Assembly: GCA_946404405.1 (NCBI GenBank)
Contig: CAMJDL010000006.1
Coordinates: 1 to 64,000, forward strand
Direction of reading: 5' to 3'
DNA: 64,000 nucleotides
DNA from: an uncultured Prevotella sp.
GTDB taxonomy: Bacteria; Bacteroidota; Bacteroidia; Bacteroidales; Bacteroidaceae
Below, piece after piece: positions 43,741 through 51,233 of the stretch; position 1 is the stretch's first letter; every line of letters starts with the position of its first letter. Below the pieces are notes generated by a model, which was not told the origin of the DNA, ran no database searches, and saw only the letters and a program-made list of their open reading frames with translations. The position numbers and the translations under genes are program-made.

Positions 43741-44473
43741 AGTAGGATGTTACGAGTTTCTGGCTGAGCCTTTCCACTGCGACTTCAGTGGGCGGTTATT
43801 TATGGGCCATTTAGGTAATCACATGCTCAATGCTGCCGACTTCCATTCCTCTGCCCGTGGTTTTGGCATGAAGTATCTGATGTCCATTAATCGTTCATGG
43901 GTACTTTCGCGTTTGGCTATCGAGATGAACGAGATGCCCCAGCAGTACACCAAGTTCAATGTCGAGACATGGGTTGAATCGGCTATGCGCTATTTCACCA
44001 GCCGTAATTTTTCCGTCGTTGGCGATGATGGGCGCATTTACGGCTACGGTCGCTCTATCTGGGCTATGATAGACACGGAAAGCCGTCAGCCCACCGATAT
44101 CTTTTCCATTGATGATGGTGCTATCAACAACTGGATAGTCAAGGACAAGGAGTGTCCCATTGACAAGGGTGGGCGAGTGAAGATGTCGGACGAGGCACAA
44201 TTGGTTCGCACCATCGATACTTATTACAATGATGTCGATATCAACGGTCACATCAACTCCGTCAAATACATTGAGCACGTGCTCGACCTCTGGCCATTAG
44301 ATTGGTATCGCACTCACCAAATCCGCCGTTTCGAGATTGCTTACGTTGCAGAAGCACATGCCGGCGATCAGCTCTCCTTCTATCGCGAGCAGACCGCCGA
44401 CAATGAATATTGCATCCGTATTGTCCGTACTGACGGAACAGAGTGTTGCCGCAGCAAGGTCGTTTTTATTTGA
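43733..44473 (+). CDS. acyl-ACP thioesterase
   Basis: A 246-aa hotdog-fold thioesterase of the acyl-ACP (FatA/B-like) family. The two hotdog halves are seen, the second with DVDINGHINSVKYIEHVLD, holding the catalytic Asn/His. ATG 43733 (MDKVGCYEFLAEPFH) overlaps ilvN by 8 bases. In Bacteroidales this gene commonly lies between ilvN and ilvC; here ilvC is missing, and the convergent capA-like gene begins at once, overlapping its 3' end by 8 bases. It may release fatty acids for branched-chain or hydroxy lipids. Confidence 0.85.
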   Translation: MDKVGCYEFLAEPFHCDFSGRLFMGHLGNHMLNAADFHSSARGFGMKYLMSINRSWVLSRLAIEMNEMPQQYTKFNVETWVESAMRYFTSRNFSVVGDDGRIYGYGRSIWAMIDTESRQPTDIFSIDDGAINNWIVKDKECPIDKGGRVKMSDEAQLVRTIDTYYNDVDINGHINSVKYIEHVLDLWPLDWYRTHQIRRFEIAYVAEAHAGDQLSFYREQTADNEYCIRIVRTDGTECCRSKVVFI

Positions 44474-45638
44474 AAGTGTATTCGCTGATACCAACAGTGT
44501 GTTTCTCCATCAACTTGCGCATGGAGGAACGGATAGCTGCACGGTTCTTTTGTTCTATTACGGTGAGCACGCTGTCGGGTTCGTCGATGGGCAGAATGCG
44601 GTAGTTGTGCCGACGGTTGTTGTCTGTAGGACGACTAACCCAATAAAGTGCATAACCGCAGTTGCTGAGACGGGTGGCGCTCTTTTTGCCGGTAATAGTG
44701 GGCACGATGCCGGGATTCACCGTTTTCGTAAACTCCAGGCGTACCATGTAACCTCCGTAAGTGTTGGGCTTCGACTGGTTGCTGACTACGTTGCCCATTG
44801 ACCAGGCAATGAGATGGCAACTGTCTGGCGTCAGTTCCAGGGGCTGGGCCACATGTGGATGTCCGCCAATGACATGGTCGACACCGTTGTCGATAAGCCA
44901 CTTTGCCATATCGCGCTGTTGCTGTGATGGCAACTGCTGATACTCTATTCCCCAGTGGGGCAGGGCAATGATAACGTCAGGCTTCATCAGCCGGGCTTTC
45001 TCAATGTCGCGACGAATCTGGACGGTATCCATATAGTTTACGACGTTCGGGGCTTGCACCTGAATGCCGTTGGTGCCGTAAGTGAAGTTCAGCAGCACGA
45101 TGCGCAGTCCGTTGCGCTCAAGTAGGAACGGGTACTGCTTCTGACGCTCCTGCTCGTTGACGTATGTACCAATATGCGGCACGCGTAGCGAATCCATCAT
45201 CATAATGGTGCGTTCCAGTCCCGGGCGGCGACTGTCCAGACAGTGGTTATTGGCGGTGAGCATGATGTCGAAGCCTGCGTCGAGGCAGGACTGCAGGTAT
45301 TCGTCGGGAGCACGAAATTGCGGATAGCCGGCGTATGGCTTACCACCAAGCGTTACCTCGAAGTTGCCGATGGCTACGTCGGCACGTTCCACCTCGTCGT
45401 GAATACGGGCGAAACATTCGTCATAGTTATACGTGCCATCCTTCTGCAGGGCAGCATTGATTTGCGGCCCGTGCTGCATCAGGTCACCAGCAATCAGCAA
45501 GCTGAGGTGGTGTTCCTCAGCCTGATGAACGGTGTTAGTCTCTGTCGTTCCCTTTGCACGTTCGGCATGGCACGACGTGGATGCCAACGTGACGAGTCCG
45601 ATGGCTAATGTCAGGAGTTTCTTCATCAGCCTTTGCAT
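44466..45638 (-). CDS. CapA-family lipoprotein (PGA_cap metallophosphatase fold)
   Basis: A 390-aa protein with a lipoprotein signal (lipobox LASTSC) and a CapA/PGA_cap domain: LLIAGDLMQHG, AIGNFEVTLGG, LTANNHCLDSR, ALPHWGIEYQ and GGHPHVAQP supply the metal-binding Asp, Asn and His residues of a calcineurin-like fold. It should act on the cell surface or in the periplasm; the substrate is unknown. It starts in a TAATG overlap with the araB stop (another ATG at 45626 is possible), making it part of the araB transcript. Confidence 0.85.
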   Translation of the reverse strand: MQRLMKKLLTLAIGLVTLASTSCHAERAKGTTETNTVHQAEEHHLSLLIAGDLMQHGPQINAALQKDGTYNYDECFARIHDEVERADVAIGNFEVTLGGKPYAGYPQFRAPDEYLQSCLDAGFDIMLTANNHCLDSRRPGLERTIMMMDSLRVPHIGTYVNEQERQKQYPFLLERNGLRIVLLNFTYGTNGIQVQAPNVVNYMDTVQIRRDIEKARLMKPDVIIALPHWGIEYQQLPSQQQRDMAKWLIDNGVDHVIGGHPHVAQPLELTPDSCHLIAWSMGNVVSNQSKPNTYGGYMVRLEFTKTVNPGIVPTITGKKSATRLSNCGYALYWVSRPTDNNRRHNYRILPIDEPDSVLTVIEQKNRAAIRSSMRKLMEKHTVGISEYTFK

Positions 45639-47224
45639 TACTTGTTGGCTACAGCAGCCTGCTCAATGGGCAGACACTTCTTGTAGTTCTCGATATAACG
45701 CTCGAAACCTGCAACATCCTCGGCTGTCGGGGCGATGCTCGTGCCCGTATTGCCTGCAAAGACGACGTCCTCCAGATAGTCGGCCAGCGATTTGCCATTC
45801 TTATTAATAAGGTAGCCTGCCAACAGAGCGATACCCCATGCACCACCTTCACCAGCAGTTTCCATCACACTGATGGGGCTGTTCAGGGCTGCAGCCAGCA
45901 TGCGCTGACCAACGCCGGCGGTCTTGAAGTAGCCTCCGTGACCAGTGATGCGGTCAACCTTTATTTTCTCGTCCTTAAACAGAATGTCGTTACCAATCTT
46001 CAGCACACCGATAGCGCCATAAAGGTTAGCGCGCATGAAGTTTGCCAGATTGAACTTGTCGTTAGCCGAACGAACAAAGAGGGGACGACCGTCGGCCAGA
46101 CCTGTGACAGGCTCGCCGCTGACGTAGTTGTAGGCCATCAAGCCACCGCAGTCGGTGTCGCCTTCCAGTGCCTTGTTGAACAACTTGCCGTAGAGCTCGT
46201 TCATATCTACAGGCACACCCAGCAGTTGCTGATATTCCTTAAACAGACCTACCCATGCATTGATGTCGCTGGTACAGTTGTTGCAGTGCACCATAGCAAC
46301 CAGTGAACCGTCAGGCGTCGTCACCATGTCAATCATCTCGTAGGGCTTGCTCAGCGGTTTCTCCAGTACAATCATTGAGAATGACGAAGTACCTGCGCTG
46401 ACGTTACCCGTGCGCTGCTTCACAGCGTTGGTGGCAACCATACCCGTGCCAGCGTCGCCCTCAGGAGGACATACAGGGATGCCAGCCTTCAGATGACCTG
46501 AAACGTCCAGTTTCTTAGCACCCTCGGCGGTCAGCGTGCCCGCAGCCTCACCAGCGTTCAGCGACTTGGGCAGAATGTCGAGCAGTGTCCATGAATAGCC
46601 CTTCGGAGCGATGAGTTTGTTGAACTTCTCAACCATCGTGGCATCGTAGGTCTTCGTGGCGGGATCAACGGGAATCATGCCCGAAGCATCGCCAACACCA
46701 AGTACGAACTCGCCCGTTACCTGCCAGTGCACATAACCTGCCAGAGTGGTCAGGTACTTGATGTCCTTCACGTGCTCGTTGCCCTCAAGGATGCACTCAT
46801 ACAGGTGCGAGATTGACCAACGCAGGGGGATGTTATAGTTGAACAGTTCCGACAGTTCGGCAGCTGCCTTACCCGTATTCGTGTTACGCCACGTGCGGAA
46901 GGGCACCAGAATCTCCTGCTTCTCGTTGAAGGCCATATAGCCGTGCATCATGGCCGAGAAACCGATAGCTGCCAGCGACTCAATCTCGCAGTCGTACTGC
47001 TTGCGGACGTCCTGACGCAGGTCGGCATAGCAGTCCTGCAGACCTTTCCAGATAATGTCAATACTATAGGTCCACAGTCCGTCGACCAATTGGTTTTCCC
47101 ACTCGAAAGCGCCTTGTGCAATGGGTTTGTTGTCCTGGTCGATGAGCACGGCCTTGATACGTGTGGAACCGAATTCGATTCCCAGAATGGCCTTACCGGC
47201 CTCGATGGTTTGCTTTGCTGTCAT
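45638..47224 (-). CDS. araB: FGGY-family sugar kinase, probable L-ribulokinase
   Basis: A 528-aa FGGY kinase with the ATP/phosphate motif ILGIEFGSTRIKAVLID, substrate region GYMAFNEKQEILVPFRTW, and the signature GHGGYFKTAGVGQRMLAAAL near the C-terminus. It belongs to the Bacteroidales ribulokinase type rather than to E. coli AraB. The assignment rests on family and on araA, araD and araR being nearby. It has a promoter facing away from the HU/HTH gene and is followed by the capA-like gene. Confidence 0.82.
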   Translation of the reverse strand: MTAKQTIEAGKAILGIEFGSTRIKAVLIDQDNKPIAQGAFEWENQLVDGLWTYSIDIIWKGLQDCYADLRQDVRKQYDCEIESLAAIGFSAMMHGYMAFNEKQEILVPFRTWRNTNTGKAAAELSELFNYNIPLRWSISHLYECILEGNEHVKDIKYLTTLAGYVHWQVTGEFVLGVGDASGMIPVDPATKTYDATMVEKFNKLIAPKGYSWTLLDILPKSLNAGEAAGTLTAEGAKKLDVSGHLKAGIPVCPPEGDAGTGMVATNAVKQRTGNVSAGTSSFSMIVLEKPLSKPYEMIDMVTTPDGSLVAMVHCNNCTSDINAWVGLFKEYQQLLGVPVDMNELYGKLFNKALEGDTDCGGLMAYNYVSGEPVTGLADGRPLFVRSANDKFNLANFMRANLYGAIGVLKIGNDILFKDEKIKVDRITGHGGYFKTAGVGQRMLAAALNSPISVMETAGEGGAWGIALLAGYLINKNGKSLADYLEDVVFAGNTGTSIAPTAEDVAGFERYIENYKKCLPIEQAAVANK

Positions 47225-47255
47225 AATTCTTTGTTGTTATAAGTTAATTTGTTTG

Positions 47256-47286
47256 CAAAGATACGAATAAGTGAGCGAAAAACAAA
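47256..47286 (-). promoter_or_regulatory. Bacteroidota promoter (araB)
   Basis: TTTG (47286-47283), 19-base spacer, TATCTTTG (47263-47256), 32 bases before araB. Confidence 0.75.
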
Positions 47287-47390
47287 AGGAAATATACATT
47301 TTTTAAGTTAAGCAATTGACTAAAAGTTTGCGAGGTAACGTCTAAAAGGTCGTGAGATGCCTGATAAAGGGTAGAGAGACGGTTTGTAAA

Positions 47391-47474
47391 GTTAAAACTA
47401 CGACATTGTTTGTTAAATCAATGACATTGATTAATAAATCCAAGGCATTGATTGATAAATCTAAACCAATAATT
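47391..47474 (+). repeat. four tandem 21-bp direct repeats
   Basis: Copies at 47391-47411, 47412-47432, 47433-47453 and 47454-47474, head to tail without gaps, with a shared pattern near GTTAAATCAATGACATTGATT. Copy 2 contains the palindrome CAATGACATTG. The last copy runs into the -35-like TTTG of the HU/HTH promoter. A 21-bp period is two DNA turns, placing identical faces on one side, as expected for cooperative operators. Confidence 0.85.
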
Positions 47475-47504
47475 TGGCTTTTTGTTTGCTTATTCGTACC
47501 TTTG
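47473..47504 (+). promoter_or_regulatory. Bacteroidota promoter (HU/HTH gene)
   Basis: TTTG 47473-47476, 20 bases, TACCTTTG 47497-47504, 21 bases before the start. It abuts the 21-bp repeats. Confidence 0.8.
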
Positions 47505-47525
47505 CAGAAATAAACAATTAGGAAT

Positions 47526-48152
47526 ATGTATGCTAAGTATATTAAAAAGGAAATTCCTGACTTGAACGGAACAGGACGGACACAGGCTTACTACAAAATG
47601 GAGCTTTCGTCCATGAACTTTGAAGAATTCGTTAGTCTGTGTGCACGTGAGGGGCATATGGAAGAAAGTGCCATTCTTGGCGTATTGTCGTTGGTTAGCA
47701 ATAAACTGGCCCTAAGTATGGCTGAAGGGTATTCTGTGAAAATTGACGGCCTCGGCACTTTCTATGCTAAACTTGGCGTGAGGGATGATATGTTACAAGA
47801 TGCCTTTGAAGAGGGCGAAAGCACACGCAACGCCCATAGCATCAGGGTGACAGGCGTATCGTACAGGGCCGATAACGAACTCATCAAGGCTACGAGTAGG
47901 AAGTGTGTACTTCAAAAAGGTGGTGTCAGCAGGCTTCGCAAGTCAAAGTTTACATTGGAAGAACGTATTCAGAAAGCCAAAGACTTCTTGGCAAAAAACA
48001 TGTTAATGCGCGTTCCTGACTACGTGCGGCTGACGGGCCTCTCGCGCACGACGGCATCTATGGAACTGCGTAAACTAGCTCTCGACCCCACGTCGGGAAT
48101 TGCCATCAAGGGAAGCCGCAGCCAGAAATTCTATGTGTTGCGGCAGGTTTAG
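47526..48152 (+). CDS. HU-like DNA-binding protein with C-terminal helix-turn-helix
   Basis: A 208-aa protein. The N-terminal part (about 1-120) resembles the HU-HIG fold (YYKMELSSMNFEEFVSLC, ILGVLSLVSNKLALSMAEGY, KIDGLGTFYAKLG); the C-terminal part (about 145-208) looks like a helix-turn-helix or winged helix (MRVPDYVRLTGLSRTTASME). Two DNA-binding modules in one chain suggest a regulator. It sits alone between ara genes on the other strand, and its promoter overlaps four 21-bp direct repeats, so autoregulation is likely. Role in sugar control is inference. Confidence 0.7.
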   Translation: MYAKYIKKEIPDLNGTGRTQAYYKMELSSMNFEEFVSLCAREGHMEESAILGVLSLVSNKLALSMAEGYSVKIDGLGTFYAKLGVRDDMLQDAFEEGESTRNAHSIRVTGVSYRADNELIKATSRKCVLQKGGVSRLRKSKFTLEERIQKAKDFLAKNMLMRVPDYVRLTGLSRTTASMELRKLALDPTSGIAIKGSRSQKFYVLRQV

Positions 48153-48180
48153 TTCCCGATGGCTAAGATAAAGACAAAAA

Positions 48181-48212
48181 AGGAGCATCCCAAGCAGGGG
48201 TGCTCCTCATTT
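48181..48212 (+). terminator. intrinsic terminator of the HU/HTH gene
   Basis: An 11-bp stem with one G-T pair, AGGAGCATCCC / GGGGTGCTCCT (48181-48191, 48197-48207), 5-base loop, then CATTTTT. Confidence 0.8.
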
Positions 48213-48214
48213 TT

Positions 48215-48240
48215 CAATAATTAATTGTCAATTGTTCATT
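48215..48240 (-). repeat. heptamer array after araA
   Basis: On the minus strand AATGAAC, AATTGAC, AATTAAT, TATTGAA, directly after the araA stop. Same class as the arrays in the ilv operon. Bounds approximate. Confidence 0.55.
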
Positions 48241-49771
48241 AACAAAGCGCTTTGTTCAGCATGTAGTACACCTCGTTGTTGCGCAGTGTCTGCTTGAATT
48301 CGTAGGTGTTGGTCTGCTTGTTAATCTTGACGTACTCGATGCCCAGCATCTCGGCGAAGTCCTCCCAGTACTCTTCGGTGATGTCGTACGAGAAGGCTGA
48401 GTGGTGTGTACCACCTGCAAGAATCCAGGCTCCGGCACCAATCTCGAACGTGGGCTGGGGAACCCAAAGCGCTGACGCCACAGGCAGATGGGGCATGGGC
48501 TTGGGCTCGATGCACTCAACCTCCTGAGAAATCAGGCGGAAGCGGTTGCCAAGGTCGACAACAGTAGCCTTGATACCGCGACCGGTCTTCGAGGTGAACA
48601 CGAGGCGGGCGGTCTGCTGCTTGCGGATGCCGATGCCGAGGAAGTGTACCTCGAGCTTGGGCTTGTCGCTGGCAATGAGCGGACAAATCTCGAGCATGTG
48701 GCTCTGCAGGCAAGACGACTGCGAACCAGCGAAATTCAGGGTGTAGTCCTCGAGGAACGAACAACCGGTAGGCATGCCCTGCTGAATGACGTACAACGTG
48801 CGATAGAGGCAGGCCGTCTTCCAGTCGCCCTCGGCACCGAAGCCGATACCCTCGGCCATCAGACGCTGAGAAGCGAGGCCTGGAATCTGGTCGAAACCGC
48901 AGAAGTCGGGCTGGTTGATGTCAGCATCGCCAAGGTCGTCGAAGTTGGTGGTGAAGGCGGTAGCGCCCTTGTCCTTCAGCACGCGGCGCAGCGCAATCTC
49001 GGCACGTGCAGCATTGCGCACCTTCTGCCAGTAGACTTCCTCGCCCGACTCATCAATCTTGATGGTATATTCCTTCTTATAGACCTCGACGAGTTCGTCA
49101 ATCTCCTGATCGGTCACTTTCTTCCAGTATTCCATCACCGACGAAACGGGGTAGTAGTCGACGTGGTAACCCAGACGCTGTTCGAACTCTACGCGGTCGC
49201 CGTCGGTCACAGCTACGTTGTTCATGTTCATACCGAACATCAGACAGCGTACGTTCTTAGCGTCAGCCACACCAGCTGCTACGCGAGCCCAAACGGCAAT
49301 CTTCTGCTGAACGTCCTGCTCCTTCCAGTAGCCGCAAACCACCTTGCGGGGAATGCGCATGCGGGTGCAGATGTGTCCGAACTCGATGTCGCCGTGAGCC
49401 GACTGGTTCAGGTTCATGAAGTCCATGTCGATGGAGTCCCAGGGAATCTCGGCATTGTACTGGGTATGGAAGTGGAGTAGGGGTTTTTGCAGGGCCTGCA
49501 GTCCCTTGATCCACATCTTAGCGGGCGAGAAGGTGTGCATCCATGTGATGATACCCACGCACTTCTCGTCATTGTTAGCAGCTTTCATGACGGCCTCGAC
49601 TTCCTTCGAAGAGTTTGCCGTGCCTTTGTACACAACCTTGATGGGAATGATGCCCGAGTTGTTCAGTCCGTCGACCATCTCCTTTGAGTGACCGTCGACA
49701 GCAACGACAGCGTCGCCACCGTATAGCAGCTGCGCACCGGTAACCCACCAAATTTCTAAATTTTCAAACAT
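48239..49771 (-). CDS. araA: L-arabinose isomerase
   Basis: Converts L-arabinose to L-ribulose. The 510-aa protein starts MFENLEIWWVTGAQLLYG, a standard AraA N-terminus, and has ITWMHTFSPAKMWIKG, HTQYNAEIPW, the metal-site region GFGAEGDWKTAC and the C-terminal GGTHHSAFSY. ATG 49771 is used; a TTG in frame 9 bases earlier is less likely. It is the last gene of galM-symporter-araR-araD-araA, 47 bases after araD. Confidence 0.96.
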   Translation of the reverse strand: MFENLEIWWVTGAQLLYGGDAVVAVDGHSKEMVDGLNNSGIIPIKVVYKGTANSSKEVEAVMKAANNDEKCVGIITWMHTFSPAKMWIKGLQALQKPLLHFHTQYNAEIPWDSIDMDFMNLNQSAHGDIEFGHICTRMRIPRKVVCGYWKEQDVQQKIAVWARVAAGVADAKNVRCLMFGMNMNNVAVTDGDRVEFEQRLGYHVDYYPVSSVMEYWKKVTDQEIDELVEVYKKEYTIKIDESGEEVYWQKVRNAARAEIALRRVLKDKGATAFTTNFDDLGDADINQPDFCGFDQIPGLASQRLMAEGIGFGAEGDWKTACLYRTLYVIQQGMPTGCSFLEDYTLNFAGSQSSCLQSHMLEICPLIASDKPKLEVHFLGIGIRKQQTARLVFTSKTGRGIKATVVDLGNRFRLISQEVECIEPKPMPHLPVASALWVPQPTFEIGAGAWILAGGTHHSAFSYDITEEYWEDFAEMLGIEYVKINKQTNTYEFKQTLRNNEVYYMLNKALC

Positions 49772-49818
49772 AGTTTTCAAATTTTCCTTAATTAGTATAA
49801 TTCGTGGAATTCGTAGTC

Positions 49819-50517
49819 TTACTTCTTCTTTTGTCCGTAGTAAGCATTGGGGCCGTGTTTGCGTGAGAAATGCTTCTCGACGAGCAGCGGATTCATCGTC
49901 GTCTCAGGATTCAGCGTGAACGAGATGTATGCCATCTTGGCCACCTGCTCAGTAACAACAGCGTGATAGACGGCCTGGTCGGCATCCTTACCCCAAGCGA
50001 AGGGACCATGATTCTTGACCAGTACGGCAGGCGTATGGACAGGATTGATTTCGCCGTTGAGGAAACGGTTGACGATGACCACACCCGTGTTGTGCTCGTA
50101 CTCCGCCATCTGGTCGGCAGTCATAGCCTCGGTGCAGGGAATGCAGTCATGGAAGTAGTCGGCATGCGTCGTACCGATGTTGGGAATGTCCTTGCCAGCC
50201 TGTGCCCATGCCGTAGCATAGGTTGAGTGGGTATGAACGATACCGCCCAACTCTGGGAAAGCTTTGTAGAGCACCAGATGCGTTGGCGTGTCGCTCGAAG
50301 GATTGAGGTCGCCCTCAACCACCTTACCCGTCTCAAGGTCAACGACGACCATGTCCGAGGCCTTCATCACGTCGTACTCAACGCCTGAGGGCTTGATGAC
50401 TACGAGGCCTTTCTCGCGGTCGATGGCTGAGACATTGCCCCAAGTGAATATCACGAGGTTATGTTTTACAAGGTCGAGATTGGCCTTAAACACTTTTTCT
50501 TTCAGTTCTTCTAACAT
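49819..50517 (-). CDS. araD: L-ribulose-5-phosphate 4-epimerase
   Basis: Makes D-xylulose 5-phosphate from L-ribulose 5-phosphate. The 232-aa class II aldolase-fold protein has the Zn ligands in [11 protein letters not shown], the loop [16 protein letters not shown], and [13 protein letters not shown]. It lies between araR (26 bases upstream) and araA. Confidence 0.95.
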   Translation of the reverse strand: MLEELKEKVFKANLDLVKHNLVIFTWGNVSAIDREKGLVVIKPSGVEYDVMKASDMVVVDLETGKVVEGDLNPSSDTPTHLVLYKAFPELGGIVHTHSTYATAWAQAGKDIPNIGTTHADYFHDCIPCTEAMTADQMAEYEHNTGVVIVNRFLNGEINPVHTPAVLVKNHGPFAWGKDADQAVYHAVVTEQVAKMAYISFTLNPETTMNPLLVEKHFSRKHGPNAYYGQKKK

Positions 50518-50543
50518 GTTTATAATTACGAATTATGAATTAT

Positions 50544-51221
50544 TTAAAGCTTAAAGTTCGGATCTTCATCGAATATTTTCTTGTTGAAGCGATAGAGAGC
50601 CGCACCGCGTTTTGAATGCGTCTTGTCGATCAGTTCGGTCTTCTCGATATAATCCATTTCCTTAATACGCTTGCGGAAGTTGCGCTTGTCGACCTCCTCA
50701 CCAATGACAGCCTCGTAGAGATGCTGCAACTGGGTGAGCGTGAAGAGCGGTGGCAGGAGCTGGAAACTAATGGGTCGGGTCTTGATTTTCTCGCGCATCA
50801 GCTTCAGCGCACGGTTCACCATCTCGTTATGGTCGGAATACATGGTTGGTATCTTATCGACTTCCACCCATTCCACGCCATGTTCCAGACGCTGCTTGTC
50901 GGCATAGTCGTCCACGTTGATAAGTGCGTAGTAGGCCACAGAGACCACACGCTCGCCCGGGTCACGATCGACGCTGCCGAAAGCACCCACCTGACGCATA
51001 TAGACTTTCTTCAGTCCCGTCAGCTCGAAAAGCGTGCGATTAGCTGCCTCGTCAAGGCTTTCGTCGCTGCGAACGAAGCCTCCGTAGAGGCTCCACTCGC
51101 CGCGACCAGGATCCAACTGTCGGCGACCAATCAGAATCTTCAGCTTGTTGTTGTCGAAACCGAAGATGATGCAGTCGACTGACAGCAGGACTTTCTGGAA
51201 TTCTTTATAGTACGTTGTCAT
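50544..51221 (-). CDS. araR: Nudix-type transcriptional regulator AraR
   Basis: A 225-aa protein with an N-terminal Nudix-like domain and a C-terminal winged helix (ISFQLLPPLFTLTQLQHLYE, then RNFRKRIKEMDYIEKTELID). The Nudix box (residues 48-70) keeps GxxxxxE but has RTLFELTGL where REUXEEXGU is expected, so hydrolase activity is probably lost and the domain serves as a sugar sensor. The B. thetaiotaomicron arabinose regulator AraR is of this family, and here the gene is inside the ara operon between symporter and araD, which supports the name. Confidence 0.85.
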   Translation of the reverse strand: MTTYYKEFQKVLLSVDCIIFGFDNNKLKILIGRRQLDPGRGEWSLYGGFVRSDESLDEAANRTLFELTGLKKVYMRQVGAFGSVDRDPGERVVSVAYYALINVDDYADKQRLEHGVEWVEVDKIPTMYSDHNEMVNRALKLMREKIKTRPISFQLLPPLFTLTQLQHLYEAVIGEEVDKRNFRKRIKEMDYIEKTELIDKTHSKRGAALYRFNKKIFDEDPNFKL

Positions 51222-51233
51222 CTCCTTATTATA

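Noticed and set aside
48488..49480. 330-codon open frame opposite araA
   Set aside because: Antisense to a complete arabinose isomerase gene with all family motifs.
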